Below, piece by piece: positions 7,406 through 16,678 of a DNA stretch of 35,094 nucleotides. Source of the DNA: Pseudomonadota bacterium (GTDB lineage: Bacteria > Desulfobacterota > Desulfobulbia > Desulfobulbales > SURF-16); NCBI GenBank assembly GCA_018897105.1, contig JAHILF010000082.1:1-35094 (forward strand), given 5' to 3'. Numbering within the stretch: position 1 is the stretch's first letter; each line of letters begins with the position of its first letter. A program made the translations under genes and the position numbers. Under the pieces are notes generated by a model that saw only the letters and a program-made list of their open reading frames with translations, did not search any database and was not told the origin of the DNA.

Positions 7406-8767
7406 ATCAAGGATCTGCCGCCACCCAGTCTGTTTTTTCATTTCGGCAATCTTTCTCTGTAAATGCCTGAGAGTGACCCCGAGGATTTTTGCCGCCTGTT
7501 GGCGATCACCCTGGGTTTGACGCAGCACATAAGCGGTATGGGCCTCGGTATCCTCTTTCAAGGTGCAGAGTTTCCTGGCAAAACTGAATACCGGAGCCCC
7601 AGCCTGCTGCCCAAAGTCATCGGGGGTGATGAAAGGCCCCGGGGCCATGAGAACGGCATTTTCCACTTTTTGTGCCAGTTCCCGGATATTGCCGGGGTAT
7701 TCCTGTTGCTGCAGATGCGCCATGGCCTCGGGGGTGAAACCACTCAGCACTTTGCCGTGGCGCAGACAGGCTTTGCGGAGAAAATGATCGGCAAGCAGGG
7801 CAATATCGCCATCACGTTCCCGCAAGGGCGGCAGGTGAAGATGAACGGATTTCAGGCGGTACATGAGGTCAAGCCTGAATGCTCCCGTCTGGCATGCCTT
7901 GTCCAGATCAAGGTTGGTGGCGGACACGATGTGGACATTAACGGAAATCTGTTGCGGGTCACCAAGACGGGTAACCTTCTTCTCCTCGAGCACCCGCAGA
8001 AATTTTACCTGCAGGGTTTTCGGCAACTCACCGATCTCATCGAGAAAAAGGGTGCCGCCATCGGCTTGCTCAAAATAACCCGGATAACTGGCGTTAGCCC
8101 CGGTAAATGCCCCTTTGGCATATCCGAAAAACTGGCTTTCAAAAAGTGAATCCGTCACAGAGGCCACATTGACCGCGATAAAAGGTCCATCCGGTTCAGG
8201 CCCCCCCAGATGAATCGCCTTGGCAAGCAACTCCTTGCCGGTACCGGAATCACCGGTAATCAGCACGGGGTTACCGCTACGGGCCATGGTCTGGGCAAAG
8301 AGCAGCAGTTCTTTCATGCGGGGACTCTGGGAGAGTATGGCAGCAAAGGCATTTGACAGCACCCGGTCCTGCCGCGAGCTGGCTCCGGCCAATCCGGTCA
8401 GCAATCCCCGCCGTTCATAGGCATGTTCAAGAGTCAACAGCAGCCGCTCGTTTTCCACCGGCTTTACCAGATAATCGTAAGCCCCCAGGCGTAATGCCTT
8501 CACCGCCGTGTTGACGTCATCAACCGCCGTTAACATGATAAATTCCGTGTGTGGCTTGAATGGTTTTACCGCCTCAAGAAGCTGTAATCCATCCATCTCG
8601 GGCATGAGCAGATCGACAAAGACCAAATCGAAATCACTGGCCTTGATTCTTGCCGCGGCAGCAGGGGCGCTGTCACAAACCTCGACATCCTGATAACCGC
8701 GACGCCTCAATATTCGCTGCAACGAACTTAACGCAATGGGTTCATCATCAACCACAAATATCTTCAT
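7397..8767 (-). CDS. NtrC-family sigma-54-dependent response regulator
   Basis: A 456-residue activator. Receiver domain at residues 1-120 with the acidic pair VVDDE, phospho-acceptor Asp52 (FVDLLMP) and Lys102 (YLVKPV). AAA+ domain at ~145-375 with Walker A GDSGTGKE (172-179), the sigma-54 contact loop GAFTGA (219-224) and Walker B GGTLFLDEIGELP. A Fis-type helix-turn-helix lies at the end (QAAKILGVTLRHLQRKIAEM). It should activate sigma-54 promoters when phosphorylated. Its ATG overlaps the stop of the upstream histidine kinase by 4 bases, so the two are translated together and form one two-component system. Targets are unknown; no good -24/-12 site was seen in the window. Confidence 0.95.
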   Translation of the reverse strand: MKIFVVDDEPIALSSLQRILRRRGYQDVEVCDSAPAAAARIKASDFDLVFVDLLMPEMDGLQLLEAVKPFKPHTEFIMLTAVDDVNTAVKALRLGAYDYLVKPVENERLLLTLEHAYERRGLLTGLAGASSRQDRVLSNAFAAILSQSPRMKELLLFAQTMARSGNPVLITGDSGTGKELLAKAIHLGGPEPDGPFIAVNVASVTDSLFESQFFGYAKGAFTGANASYPGYFEQADGGTLFLDEIGELPKTLQVKFLRVLEEKKVTRLGDPQQISVNVHIVSATNLDLDKACQTGAFRLDLMYRLKSVHLHLPPLRERDGDIALLADHFLRKACLRHGKVLSGFTPEAMAHLQQQEYPGNIRELAQKVENAVLMAPGPFITPDDFGQQAGAPVFSFARKLCTLKEDTEAHTAYVLRQTQGDRQQAAKILGVTLRHLQRKIAEMKKQTGWRQILDDI

Positions 8768-10377
8768 ATCCGGAGCCTGCCAATTTTCTTGATGATCTTT
8801 GCCAGTTTTTCAAGCTGCAACGGCCTGGCCAGAAAATAATCCGGCAGGATATCCCGCCTGGCACAATGATGCTCTTTCTCGGCCAGGTCTGCAAGGCAGA
8901 AAACAGTCAGTAAGGGAAATTTCCTTTTGATATTGCCCAGCATCGGCCAACCGACTACTTCATGGGTCAGCTTATCGCACAGCACCATATCTACTTCAGG
9001 ATGGTCCTGCAAAAAAGAGATGACCTCGTCAGTTGATGTTAAACTCAGGGCAGGCAGCCTCTCTACCCTGGCAAAAAAAGAATTTAACAGAACAAGGGTC
9101 TGCGGCTCTTCATCGACACAGAGAATGGTCGACTGCAGATCAAACTGGCTCTGACGGCGGTCAATGGGAAGGATAACAGTGAATTTTGTTCCCAGCCCGG
9201 GTCGGGATAACACGCAGATACGGCCCTTATGCTCCTGCACCAGGCCGTAGGACACTGAAAGTCCCAGGCCTGTCCCCCCGGAACTCCTTCTGGTGGTAAA
9301 AAAAGGTTCAAAAATATGCTCCGTCTCCGATGGCGCCATGCCGCGTCCGTTGTCTTCCACCTCAACAATAATGGAATGCAGACGTATATTGACCCGGGTG
9401 CGAATGGAAATTTTCCCTTTCTCCTTCTCCGGTATCGCCTGGGCGGCATTCATAATCAGATTGGCCATCACCTGTTCCAGTTTCTGGTAGTGGCCATGAA
9501 ACTGAGGCAGATTTTCCTCCAGTTCCAGTTCAATCCGGGCCACGGATTTACGCGCCTGAGCGCCGACAATTGTCAAAACATCATTGATCACCTTATTGAA
9601 ATCAACCAGGCTGCTCGGCGCGCTTTCATCCAGTCGGGCAAAATCCTTGAGGTTGGCGACAATCTTATTGATCCTGTCAGAGCCTGTTTTGATCGCATGA
9701 ATAATCTCGCCCATCTCCCCGGTCAGTTCCTGCAGGGTGAGATTGGCATGTCTGCTGTCAGGATGGTTTTCCGCGTACGCATTGATGATCGGCACAAAAA
9801 TCTCCCAGGATTCTTCCAGCAAAGGAATATTGTAGGTAATAAAGCTGTTGGGATTGTTGATCTCGTGGGCGACGCCAGCAACAACCTCACCGAGGGAGGC
9901 CAGTTTGTCCGCCTGGATCACCTGCTGCATATGCATATCGGCCTCCTGCTTCATTTTCTTCTCATCACTGACATCCTGCACCACGCCGACAATATAATCA
10001 TTTCTGCCGTCACTATCCTTGATCATCCTGCTGAAGCTGCTCATCCATTTATAAGAACCGTCGGCCACCTGCAATCTATACTCCCGACTCAGTATTCCTT
10101 CATTGATGAGCATTTGCATTTCAGCCATGACACGGGTCCGGTCATCCGGATGAACGTGATCCAGCCAGAATGCCGGATCATCCATGAACAGTTCGGCTGC
10201 ATAGCCGGTAATCGTTTCCACCGATTTCCCCATAAAAGTAATGGCAAGGTCCCCATCCGCCCTGCGGGTATAGGGTATGATCGGCAGAGACTCCATGATA
10301 ACTGACAGCTGTTCATGGGCTGCCTTGAGCTGCTGAACCATTGCCACAAGTTCATCGTATGTCGGTTTGTTCGTCAC
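8764..10377 (-). CDS. PAS-domain sensor histidine kinase with C-terminal receiver-like domain
   Basis: A 537-residue cytoplasmic kinase with no membrane segment. A short coiled segment is followed by a PAS/PAC domain (~25-145; SLPIIPYTRRADGDLAITFM, DYIVGVVQDVSDEKK). The dimerisation domain carries the phospho-His in GVAHEINNP, and the ATPase domain has N (EDNGRGM) and G (GGTGLGLS) boxes. The last ~115 residues look like a receiver (ILCVDEEP, MVLCDKLT) in which the conserved Lys is Arg (LARPL), so it may not be phosphorylated normally. The GTG at 10377 is chosen because GGAGGT sits 7 bases upstream; an in-frame TTG at 10392 overlaps that site. Partner: the NtrC-type regulator just downstream. 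Confidence 0.93.
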   Translation of the reverse strand: MTNKPTYDELVAMVQQLKAAHEQLSVIMESLPIIPYTRRADGDLAITFMGKSVETITGYAAELFMDDPAFWLDHVHPDDRTRVMAEMQMLINEGILSREYRLQVADGSYKWMSSFSRMIKDSDGRNDYIVGVVQDVSDEKKMKQEADMHMQQVIQADKLASLGEVVAGVAHEINNPNSFITYNIPLLEESWEIFVPIINAYAENHPDSRHANLTLQELTGEMGEIIHAIKTGSDRINKIVANLKDFARLDESAPSSLVDFNKVINDVLTIVGAQARKSVARIELELEENLPQFHGHYQKLEQVMANLIMNAAQAIPEKEKGKISIRTRVNIRLHSIIVEVEDNGRGMAPSETEHIFEPFFTTRRSSGGTGLGLSVSYGLVQEHKGRICVLSRPGLGTKFTVILPIDRRQSQFDLQSTILCVDEEPQTLVLLNSFFARVERLPALSLTSTDEVISFLQDHPEVDMVLCDKLTHEVVGWPMLGNIKRKFPLLTVFCLADLAEKEHHCARRDILPDYFLARPLQLEKLAKIIKKIGRLRI

Positions 10378-10450
10378 CCTAGAGACCTCCAACTATGCGG
10401 CGGATCTTTCTAATCCTCTGACTGCCATTTACGCGCACGACAATGACGTC

Positions 10451-13384
10451 TCACTCTTTCAGCATCACACATCGCGCATCCCGGCCATCTATCTTGATGA
10501 CAAAAGGCCTGGCGCAACGGACATGGCGCAGGTACTTCAACCCCTTGATAAGCTGCTGTTTCTGCAGCCACTGCCAGTCAAGACGGTCATCCGTTCCCTC
10601 GGTTACGGTGATATAGGGTATAGCCATTGAGCTGATATTGTGGAAAAAATGGGTTCCCTGGGACGGCTCGGCCTTCATCTTTTCGTTGCGCAGTTCAATC
10701 ATGGCCCCCACGGCGGAAATATCCTGCCACTGGACGGGAATGCCGAGCCAGCTGTCCGCCGAGCCCCAGCGACCGGGACCGACGAGCAGATAGGACCGCT
10801 GTTGGTCCTGCAGCAGACGGTTCAACTGACTGACTTCCCGAGCGATCTCCCGGGTGTATGCCGCATCAAACTCCATGGGGTCCACATAGACGATATCGCT
10901 GATGGTTGAAAATCTCCCGTGCCCCAGGGCTTGGGTAGAAACACAAAAGGCAGCGGCCCTATCCTCATCACTTATCCGCACATCGCTCTCGCCCATGCCT
11001 GCCGCCATGGGCCGCATCTGCAGGAAATAAAATTCGCTCTGTTCAGGATCCACAGGATTGAGGTCCACGGCAAACTCGATTTCCACCGGGCAGCCCATCC
11101 CCCGGCGGCCGATTTCCAGGACTTCGGCAATGTACTGCGCCAAGGGGAAAAGCTTATATTTCAATATCCGGGCAAAGGTCAGAATATTGGCCCCGCCATG
11201 ACTGCTGTCCCGTATGCGGTGCTCGTCAGCAATATAGGAACTGGACAGCATCTGCACCGGCAGTTCGTCTGTCGCCTCGCTGATGTCCCGTCTGGCCAGA
11301 TTGCTACCCGGATGAAAACCCAGTTCCACCGGATAGTCCACCATTTTCAGGGCATAAAAAAAACGCTGGGCATTGGCCAGCACATCATCAACCGTGGAAA
11401 AATGGGGCAGGACCTCGGGATACCGGGGAGAAAAGCGCAGGCTCTTTTCACCTTCGACCACGGTCTTGCCGAAACCAAGGGCAATATGGGCCACGCCCTC
11501 CTCGGGCAGCATCGGCGCGACCGGATAAAAATTATGGGACTGGGCCACCCCGGCCAGGGCAGGATAGAAATAATCGCCGTACCCACTGCCGACAATCTGC
11601 TGGACAATGACCGCCATCCGGTCGGCATAGGACTTTCCGGACTGGACACGCTGGGAATAGGCCAGGGGCCCGGCAAAACAGGTTGAGGCATAGACCAGTT
11701 TGACGGCGGCAAGGAACTGCTGCAGCCGCACGGAAAAATCAGGATGATTATTGGGCAGCATGTAGGTGCTGTAAAGACCTGCATAGGGTTTGAACTGGGC
11801 ATCCTCCTGCAGGCTGGAAGAGCGGATGGATAACGGGCCGGATACCTGGACAAGATAGCCCTTCAGTTTTTCGAGCAGCCAGGCAGGCATTGAGGCTGCC
11901 AGAAAACGGGCGGCAATCTCTTCATCAGGCTCTGCGCTTGCGAAATTCTGCAGTTTATTATCTGCCACAAAGGCATCATAACCGTCCGAGGCAATGACCA
12001 GGGTCTTGGGCAGCTTGATATGAACGCCAAGGCCGGCCAGCTGTTCTGCGGCGGCAAATTGATTGGCCATGAAGGCAATGCCCCTGGCCTTACCGCCCAG
12101 CGAGCCCTTGCCTATTTTGACAAAGTCCATGATCTCCCCGTCAAACTCCTTTGGCGAGAACTGGGCGACAATGCCTTTCTGCCGCCTGATTCTGAGTTTG
12201 TGAATGGTGTCAATGAGAAAAGAGCGCATGGCCTGGGGCGAAGCAAAGTCGGATGTCCGTAACTTGTGCAGACGGTTAGCCACATCCACCTCGGACCGGG
12301 CCATGATCCAGTTGGAGAAATGATTGCGGGAAGCGTGGTAGAGCAGCGACTCTTCCGGGATAAGGGCAATCTTCTCTTCAAAGGAGCGCAGACTGTCGGC
12401 CCAGCCCACCACCGTGCCATCCGGCCTGCGGAAGACAAAATCCCCAAAGCCCAGGTGGTGCAGGAAGAAATCATGTATTTGCCCGGCCAGGGCCGGTGCA
12501 TGCTTGTCAACGAATACGGCGGGAATTTTGAGCGCCTGCTCGCGGTTTGTCGGGTCAGCGCTCATCAGCAGCAGGGGCAGGTCCGGGACCAGCGAACGGA
12601 AATGCTTGAGCAGTTTCAGTCCGGCTCGGTCATCAAGCCTCTTTTTATGGGGAAACCGTCCGTCGGCGATGACCCCGTAAACATAAGGCCGGAAGGCGTT
12701 AAAGAGCCTGACCGCCTCTTCAAAATCGGGCACAGCCAGAATCTTGGGACGAGCCCGCATCTTCAGCAGCCGGTGCTCATCGTTGAGACTGTCGGAGAGC
12801 ACCCCCTGGGTCTGTTTCACCACCTCGTTGTAGAGCAGAGGCAGCAGATAGGAGAGGTAATGGGGGGAATCCTCCACCAGGATCAGAACCCGCACTCCGG
12901 CTTTCTTGGTGTCCCTGGCCACATTGAGGTGGTCTTCGACGTTTTTGACAATGGCCAGCAGCAGAGTGGGGTCGGACAGCCAGATGAAGAAATGATCGAT
13001 GCCCGTGGTATCCGCTCTCTCGGGATCAACGGTCACCGAGCGCAGACTGTGGGTAAGCAGCACCACCGGCAGCCGCGAATTTATTTTTTTAATTCTCCGG
13101 CCGAGGCTCCAGGCATCCATGTCATCCACATTGGGCATGGTGATGACGAGATCAAATTTTTTCAGCTCAAGGATCTGCAGGGCCTCTCCGGCGGAATTGA
13201 CCCGTTGCAGCCGGGGCGGATGGCTGAGATTGAGCCCCTGATACTCATCAATAATGCGGGTGGCCAGACTGCCATCCTCCTCCATGATAAAAGCATCATA
13301 CGGGCTTGCCACCAGCAGGATTTCCCGGATTTTCCGCGACATCAACTCATGAAAGACCTGAAAATCGGTTTCCACCCCGGTCAT
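10451..13384 (-). CDS. PEP/pyruvate-binding (PPDK N-terminal-like) protein with two receiver-like domains
   Basis: A 977-residue protein. Residues ~18-165 resemble a receiver without its Asp (FDLVITMPNVDDMDAW). Residues ~167-310 resemble a second receiver retaining acidic (VEDS), Asp (IADGRFP), Ser (MSADP) and Lys (VDKHA) positions. From ~435 the ATP-grasp-like domain of PEP synthase/PPDK follows (KGSLGGKARGIAFMANQF, PLSIRSSSLQEDAQFKPYAG, VGPGRWGS). The swivelling phospho-His domain and C-terminal PEP barrel are absent, so ordinary PEP synthesis is unlikely; a regulatory or phosphotransfer role is possible. The start overlaps korC by 4 bases (ATGA), linking it to the 2-oxoacid oxidoreductase operon. 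Confidence 0.85.
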   Translation of the reverse strand: MTGVETDFQVFHELMSRKIREILLVASPYDAFIMEEDGSLATRIIDEYQGLNLSHPPRLQRVNSAGEALQILELKKFDLVITMPNVDDMDAWSLGRRIKKINSRLPVVLLTHSLRSVTVDPERADTTGIDHFFIWLSDPTLLLAIVKNVEDHLNVARDTKKAGVRVLILVEDSPHYLSYLLPLLYNEVVKQTQGVLSDSLNDEHRLLKMRARPKILAVPDFEEAVRLFNAFRPYVYGVIADGRFPHKKRLDDRAGLKLLKHFRSLVPDLPLLLMSADPTNREQALKIPAVFVDKHAPALAGQIHDFFLHHLGFGDFVFRRPDGTVVGWADSLRSFEEKIALIPEESLLYHASRNHFSNWIMARSEVDVANRLHKLRTSDFASPQAMRSFLIDTIHKLRIRRQKGIVAQFSPKEFDGEIMDFVKIGKGSLGGKARGIAFMANQFAAAEQLAGLGVHIKLPKTLVIASDGYDAFVADNKLQNFASAEPDEEIAARFLAASMPAWLLEKLKGYLVQVSGPLSIRSSSLQEDAQFKPYAGLYSTYMLPNNHPDFSVRLQQFLAAVKLVYASTCFAGPLAYSQRVQSGKSYADRMAVIVQQIVGSGYGDYFYPALAGVAQSHNFYPVAPMLPEEGVAHIALGFGKTVVEGEKSLRFSPRYPEVLPHFSTVDDVLANAQRFFYALKMVDYPVELGFHPGSNLARRDISEATDELPVQMLSSSYIADEHRIRDSSHGGANILTFARILKYKLFPLAQYIAEVLEIGRRGMGCPVEIEFAVDLNPVDPEQSEFYFLQMRPMAAGMGESDVRISDEDRAAAFCVSTQALGHGRFSTISDIVYVDPMEFDAAYTREIAREVSQLNRLLQDQQRSYLLVGPGRWGSADSWLGIPVQWQDISAVGAMIELRNEKMKAEPSQGTHFFHNISSMAIPYITVTEGTDDRLDWQWLQKQQLIKGLKYLRHVRCARPFVIKIDGRDARCVMLKE

Positions 13385-13974
13385 ACCTCTTTTTCTTCCT
13401 CAGTGTCAATAAAACGGGGCAGAGCGGCGAGATCCTGTCGTCGAGCAGCCTCGGCGCCCGCATGCAGGGCTCGGATATTGAGTTCCTTGAATTTTGCCGG
13501 TACCCGGCTGGCAACCGCCTTTTCCAGGCTTGCCAGCGACACCTTGCCGCAGACCAGCCCCACTGCCCCCAGGGCGACAATGTTGGCCACCAGTTCGTTA
13601 CCGAGCTGCTGCCGGGCAATCCGGGTAAAGGGGAGAACAAGCGCCCGGCTGGTGGGCAGCTGTTCCACAAAAGTGGCGTCCGCCACCAGGATGCCATCGG
13701 GTTTAAAATCAACAAAATAGGCATCCAGGGCAGGCTGGTTCATGGCCAGGAAAAGATCCATGCGGATGACCTTGGGATAATCGATCTCCTCAGGACTGAT
13801 GACAATCTCGGCCTTGCTTTTACCCCCCCTGGCCTCGGGTCCGTAACTCTGGGTCTGGCAGACATGGTACCCCTCATGGATGCCGGCCGCCTCGGCAAAG
13901 ATGACCGCCGCCAGGATGATCCCCTGCCCGCCGGAACCACCGAATCTCATCTCATATCGTTCTTCTTTCATCAT
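13381..13974 (-). CDS. korC: 2-oxoacid:ferredoxin oxidoreductase, gamma subunit
   Basis: A 197-residue protein with the gamma-subunit signature (MRFGGSGGQGIILAAVIFAE, SYGPEARGGKSKAEIVIS). With the alpha, beta and ferredoxin subunits upstream it forms a CoA-dependent enzyme that oxidatively decarboxylates a 2-oxoacid (2-oxoglutarate is the best guess) and reduces ferredoxin, or runs in reverse in CO2 fixation. The frame is open further upstream, but those codons overlap korB and look unrelated. The ATG at 13974 (or 13971) directly precedes the conserved sequence and leaves a 25-base gap after korB. Its stop overlaps the next gene by 4 bases. Confidence 0.9.
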   Translation of the reverse strand: MMKEERYEMRFGGSGGQGIILAAVIFAEAAGIHEGYHVCQTQSYGPEARGGKSKAEIVISPEEIDYPKVIRMDLFLAMNQPALDAYFVDFKPDGILVADATFVEQLPTSRALVLPFTRIARQQLGNELVANIVALGAVGLVCGKVSLASLEKAVASRVPAKFKELNIRALHAGAEAARRQDLAALPRFIDTEEEKEV

Positions 13975-13999
13975 CACCACGCCCTGCAGATTACCGCGG

Positions 14000-14830
14000 T
14001 CACTCCTGCTGCGCCCGCTCACGGATCTTCTGATATTCTTCCAAATAGTTGGGCTTATCCACATCAGCCAGCACACCAATGGTGAATCTGTCGCCCATCT
14101 CTTCCTCGCTCATCTTTGCCGCCCGGTCAACGGACACCGCATTTTCATTGAAATAACGCATCATGGTGACCGGATCATTCATCTGATTACGCCGACCGTA
14201 CTGGGTATGGCAGTTGGACATCACCTCGATAACGCTGAAACCTTTCTTGACAATCCCCCTGGCAAGAAGCCCATCGAGCATGGCGGCATGATACACCGTG
14301 CCCCTGGCCACAAACGAGGCACCGGCCGTCACGGCAAGCTCGGCAATGGGAAAGGCATGTTCAATATTTCCCCAGGCAGCGGTGGAGGCAAAGGAACCGT
14401 ATGGGGTGGTGGGTGAATACTGGCCGCCGGTCATGCCGTATATCTGGTTATTGATAATAATGGCGGTGAGATCGATATTGCGCCGGGCCGCATGGATGAA
14501 ATGATTGCCGCCGATGGCAGTGGCATCGCCGTCACCCATGACGGTGATCACGGTGAGGGCGGGCTTGGCAAGCTTGATGCCGGTGGCAAAGGTCAGAGCC
14601 CGGCCATGGGTGGTATGCAGGGTGTTGAAATCCACATAAACCGGCATCCGGCCGGAGCAGCCGATGCCAGAGGCGAGCACCAGTTCATCTTTTTCCAGCC
14701 CGAGCTTGGCAATGGCCCGGATGAGAGAACCCAGAACAATGCCGTTGCCGCAACCCGGGCACCAGACATGGGGGAATTTCTTATCGTGCCGGAGATAATC
14801 ATGACGCACGCTGTTCATTTTTTCTATCAT
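14000..14830 (-). CDS. korB: 2-oxoacid:ferredoxin oxidoreductase, beta (TPP-binding) subunit
   Basis: A 276-residue catalytic subunit. An iron-sulfur ligand pattern CPGCGNG appears near residue 24. The thiamine diphosphate/Mg site is GDGDATAIGGNHFIHAARRN followed by a NNQIYGMTGGQ segment, characteristic of KorB/VorB. An AAGGAAAGG ribosome site precedes the ATG at 14830. It follows korA after 52 bases and precedes korC. Substrate choice (2-oxoglutarate or a branched-chain 2-oxoacid) cannot be fixed by eye; the ferredoxin-alpha-beta-gamma order is typical of KorDABC. Confidence 0.93.
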   Translation of the reverse strand: MIEKMNSVRHDYLRHDKKFPHVWCPGCGNGIVLGSLIRAIAKLGLEKDELVLASGIGCSGRMPVYVDFNTLHTTHGRALTFATGIKLAKPALTVITVMGDGDATAIGGNHFIHAARRNIDLTAIIINNQIYGMTGGQYSPTTPYGSFASTAAWGNIEHAFPIAELAVTAGASFVARGTVYHAAMLDGLLARGIVKKGFSVIEVMSNCHTQYGRRNQMNDPVTMMRYFNENAVSVDRAAKMSEEEMGDRFTIGVLADVDKPNYLEEYQKIRERAQQE

Positions 14831-14882
14831 TGGCCTTTCCTTAACTGACAGGGAAAAATCCCCAGAAGCCTATAATTTGCGA

Positions 14883-16022
14883 TCACATGGCAAGCAGATG
14901 ATCATATATCTCATCAGGGGTGATGAATTGACCGTCCACCCGGTTATGCCGGACAATCTCCGTGTCACGGTTCACCCGCTTCACCTCTCGTATCATCTGT
15001 CCCATATTCATTTCCGGCACCAGCACCCGGCGGCATTGCCGCAGTACGGTTTCCACCGCCTTTCTGGGGAATGGAAAGAGGGTAATGAGCTGCAGCAGAC
15101 CGGCCCTGATCCCCTGGCTTCTGGCCAGCCTGACGGCCCGCAGGGCGGAACGGGACACTGCGCCGTAGGCGATCACGGCAATTTCCGCATCCTCCAGCAT
15201 GACCGGATTAGTCATCTGGATTTCAGCAAAGCCATTGGTGATCTTGCGGAACAGCCGGCGGATAAAGGCGTCCACCTCCTCGGGCCGCTCGGTGGGAAAG
15301 CCGCGCACATCATGGATGAGCCCGGTGACGTGGTGCCGGTAGCCGCTGCCCATGGCAGCCATGGCAGGCACCCCGCGGCTGTTGTCTTCATAGGGAATAT
15401 ACCACTCCGGGGGCACAGCGGGGCGGGTACGGTCAATGACCGTGATGCCGGCCGGATCGGTCAGGACAACGGTTTCCCTGGTATGGGCCACGATCTCATC
15501 CGACAGCACAATCACCGGCACCCGGTACTTCTCGGCCAGGTTAAAGGCCTGGACAATAATGGTAAAACAATCGTTCACGGTTGAGACGGCCAGCACGATT
15601 ACCGGATGATCACCATGGGTGCCCCATCGGGCCTGCATGACATCGCCCTGGGCAGGGCTGGTGGACAGCCCGGTGCTGGGACCGGCCCGCATGACATTGA
15701 CCACCACACAGGGCACCTCCGCTGCACAGGCAAAACCAAGGTTTTCCTGCAGCAGGGAAAAGCCCGGACCGCTGGTTGCCGTGAGGCTCTTAACCCCGGC
15801 CAGCGAAGCGCCGATGATGGCGCCCATGCCGGCTATCTCATCTTCCATCTGGATAAAGGTGCCATTGAGCGCAGGCAGGCGAAGGGACATCAGCTCAGCG
15901 ATCTCCGAGGCCGGGGTAATGGGATACCCGGCAAAAAAACGACAGCCCGCGGCCAGAGCACCTTCAACAATGGCTTCATTTCCCTGCAGGAGCTGACGCG
16001 GTCCAATTTTATCACTCACCAT
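14883..16022 (-). CDS. korA: 2-oxoacid:ferredoxin oxidoreductase, alpha subunit
   Basis: A 379-residue alpha subunit with the pyrimidine-binding region FFAGYPITPASEIAELMS and QMEDEIAGMGAIIGASLAGV, and a CoA/domain-II part ending in NRVDGQFITPDEIYDHLLAM. It lacks the fused gamma domain seen in some homologues, which agrees with the separate korC. The start at 16022 is supported by GGAGAGG upstream. The gene begins inside the last 11 bases of korD, so the two are translationally coupled. Confidence 0.92.
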   Translation of the reverse strand: MVSDKIGPRQLLQGNEAIVEGALAAGCRFFAGYPITPASEIAELMSLRLPALNGTFIQMEDEIAGMGAIIGASLAGVKSLTATSGPGFSLLQENLGFACAAEVPCVVVNVMRAGPSTGLSTSPAQGDVMQARWGTHGDHPVIVLAVSTVNDCFTIIVQAFNLAEKYRVPVIVLSDEIVAHTRETVVLTDPAGITVIDRTRPAVPPEWYIPYEDNSRGVPAMAAMGSGYRHHVTGLIHDVRGFPTERPEEVDAFIRRLFRKITNGFAEIQMTNPVMLEDAEIAVIAYGAVSRSALRAVRLARSQGIRAGLLQLITLFPFPRKAVETVLRQCRRVLVPEMNMGQMIREVKRVNRDTEIVRHNRVDGQFITPDEIYDHLLAM

Positions 16023-16389
16023 TTGCCTCTCCAGCCTCTGTGCTCTCAACTGTTTTCTTGTGCTGTTCCGCTCCCGATTGGCATTCGGTAATGGTTATGG
16101 CAAAGTCGGGACAATGAATTTCACAGAAACCGCAGCCGACACATGCATCAGGCTGGGCCACCACCGGCTTGCCCTGTTCATTTCTGCTGAAAACCTGTTG
16201 CGGGCAGAAAGCAATACAGATGCCGCAAGCCTTGCACCAGTCATAAAAGATGGTCTGGCTGAAGAGCCTGCTCCCTTTTTCTTTCTCTTGCCCTGTCACC
16301 TGCCGGCAATCATTATCCGCAGTTTTGCCCATGATGACGTCCTGGCAAGGGTCGTTATCCGGTTCACCGTTTTTTAAATTTTCCGACAT
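16012..16389 (-). CDS. korD: Ferredoxin-like 2x[4Fe-4S] subunit of 2-oxoacid oxidoreductase
   Basis: A 125-residue protein with two complete [4Fe-4S] motifs, CKACGICIAFCP and CVGCGFCEIHCP, in the central part. It passes electrons from the TPP subunit to soluble ferredoxin. The N-terminal 45 residues and the C-terminal 20 are charged, variable extensions without a recognised domain. First gene of the korDABC operon: AAGGTGG precedes the ATG and a good promoter lies about 85 bases upstream. Confidence 0.9.
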   Translation of the reverse strand: MSENLKNGEPDNDPCQDVIMGKTADNDCRQVTGQEKEKGSRLFSQTIFYDWCKACGICIAFCPQQVFSRNEQGKPVVAQPDACVGCGFCEIHCPDFAITITECQSGAEQHKKTVESTEAGEANGE

Positions 16390-16471
16390 TCAGTGCCACC
16401 TTCCCCTCTGCGGCCAATGCACCCCACAGCAGACAAGTTACGGTAAAAATGAGAAGATTATTTTTCTTATC

Positions 16472-16499
16472 ATTCTATTCTATCAGAGATTTTAGTCAA
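16472..16499 (-). promoter_or_regulatory. Promoter of the korDABC operon
   Basis: On the minus strand, TTGACT (16499-16494), 16-base spacer, TAGAAT (16477-16472). The predicted start near 16465 leaves a leader of about 75 bases before korD. No gene was seen in 16390-16678. Confidence 0.55.
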
Positions 16500-16678
16500 C
16501 CAGCCAATATTTTTAGATAGTTACCATGATATCATCTTTTGCCGAAATACGGCGGCAAGCTATTCATCAAAACTACATGAAAGAGGCACGAGCAACGCAG
16601 AAAAAGCAAAGAAGGGGAAACTGAAAACTCTAAAAAGAAAAGGATGGGCGAGAGGTGACTGAAATGAGATTCAGAGGA

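Noticed and set aside
12266-13720. Long plus-strand open frame opposite the PPDK-like gene and korC
   Set aside because: It has no ribosome site or known motif and follows the codon pattern of the minus-strand genes; it is an antisense shadow.
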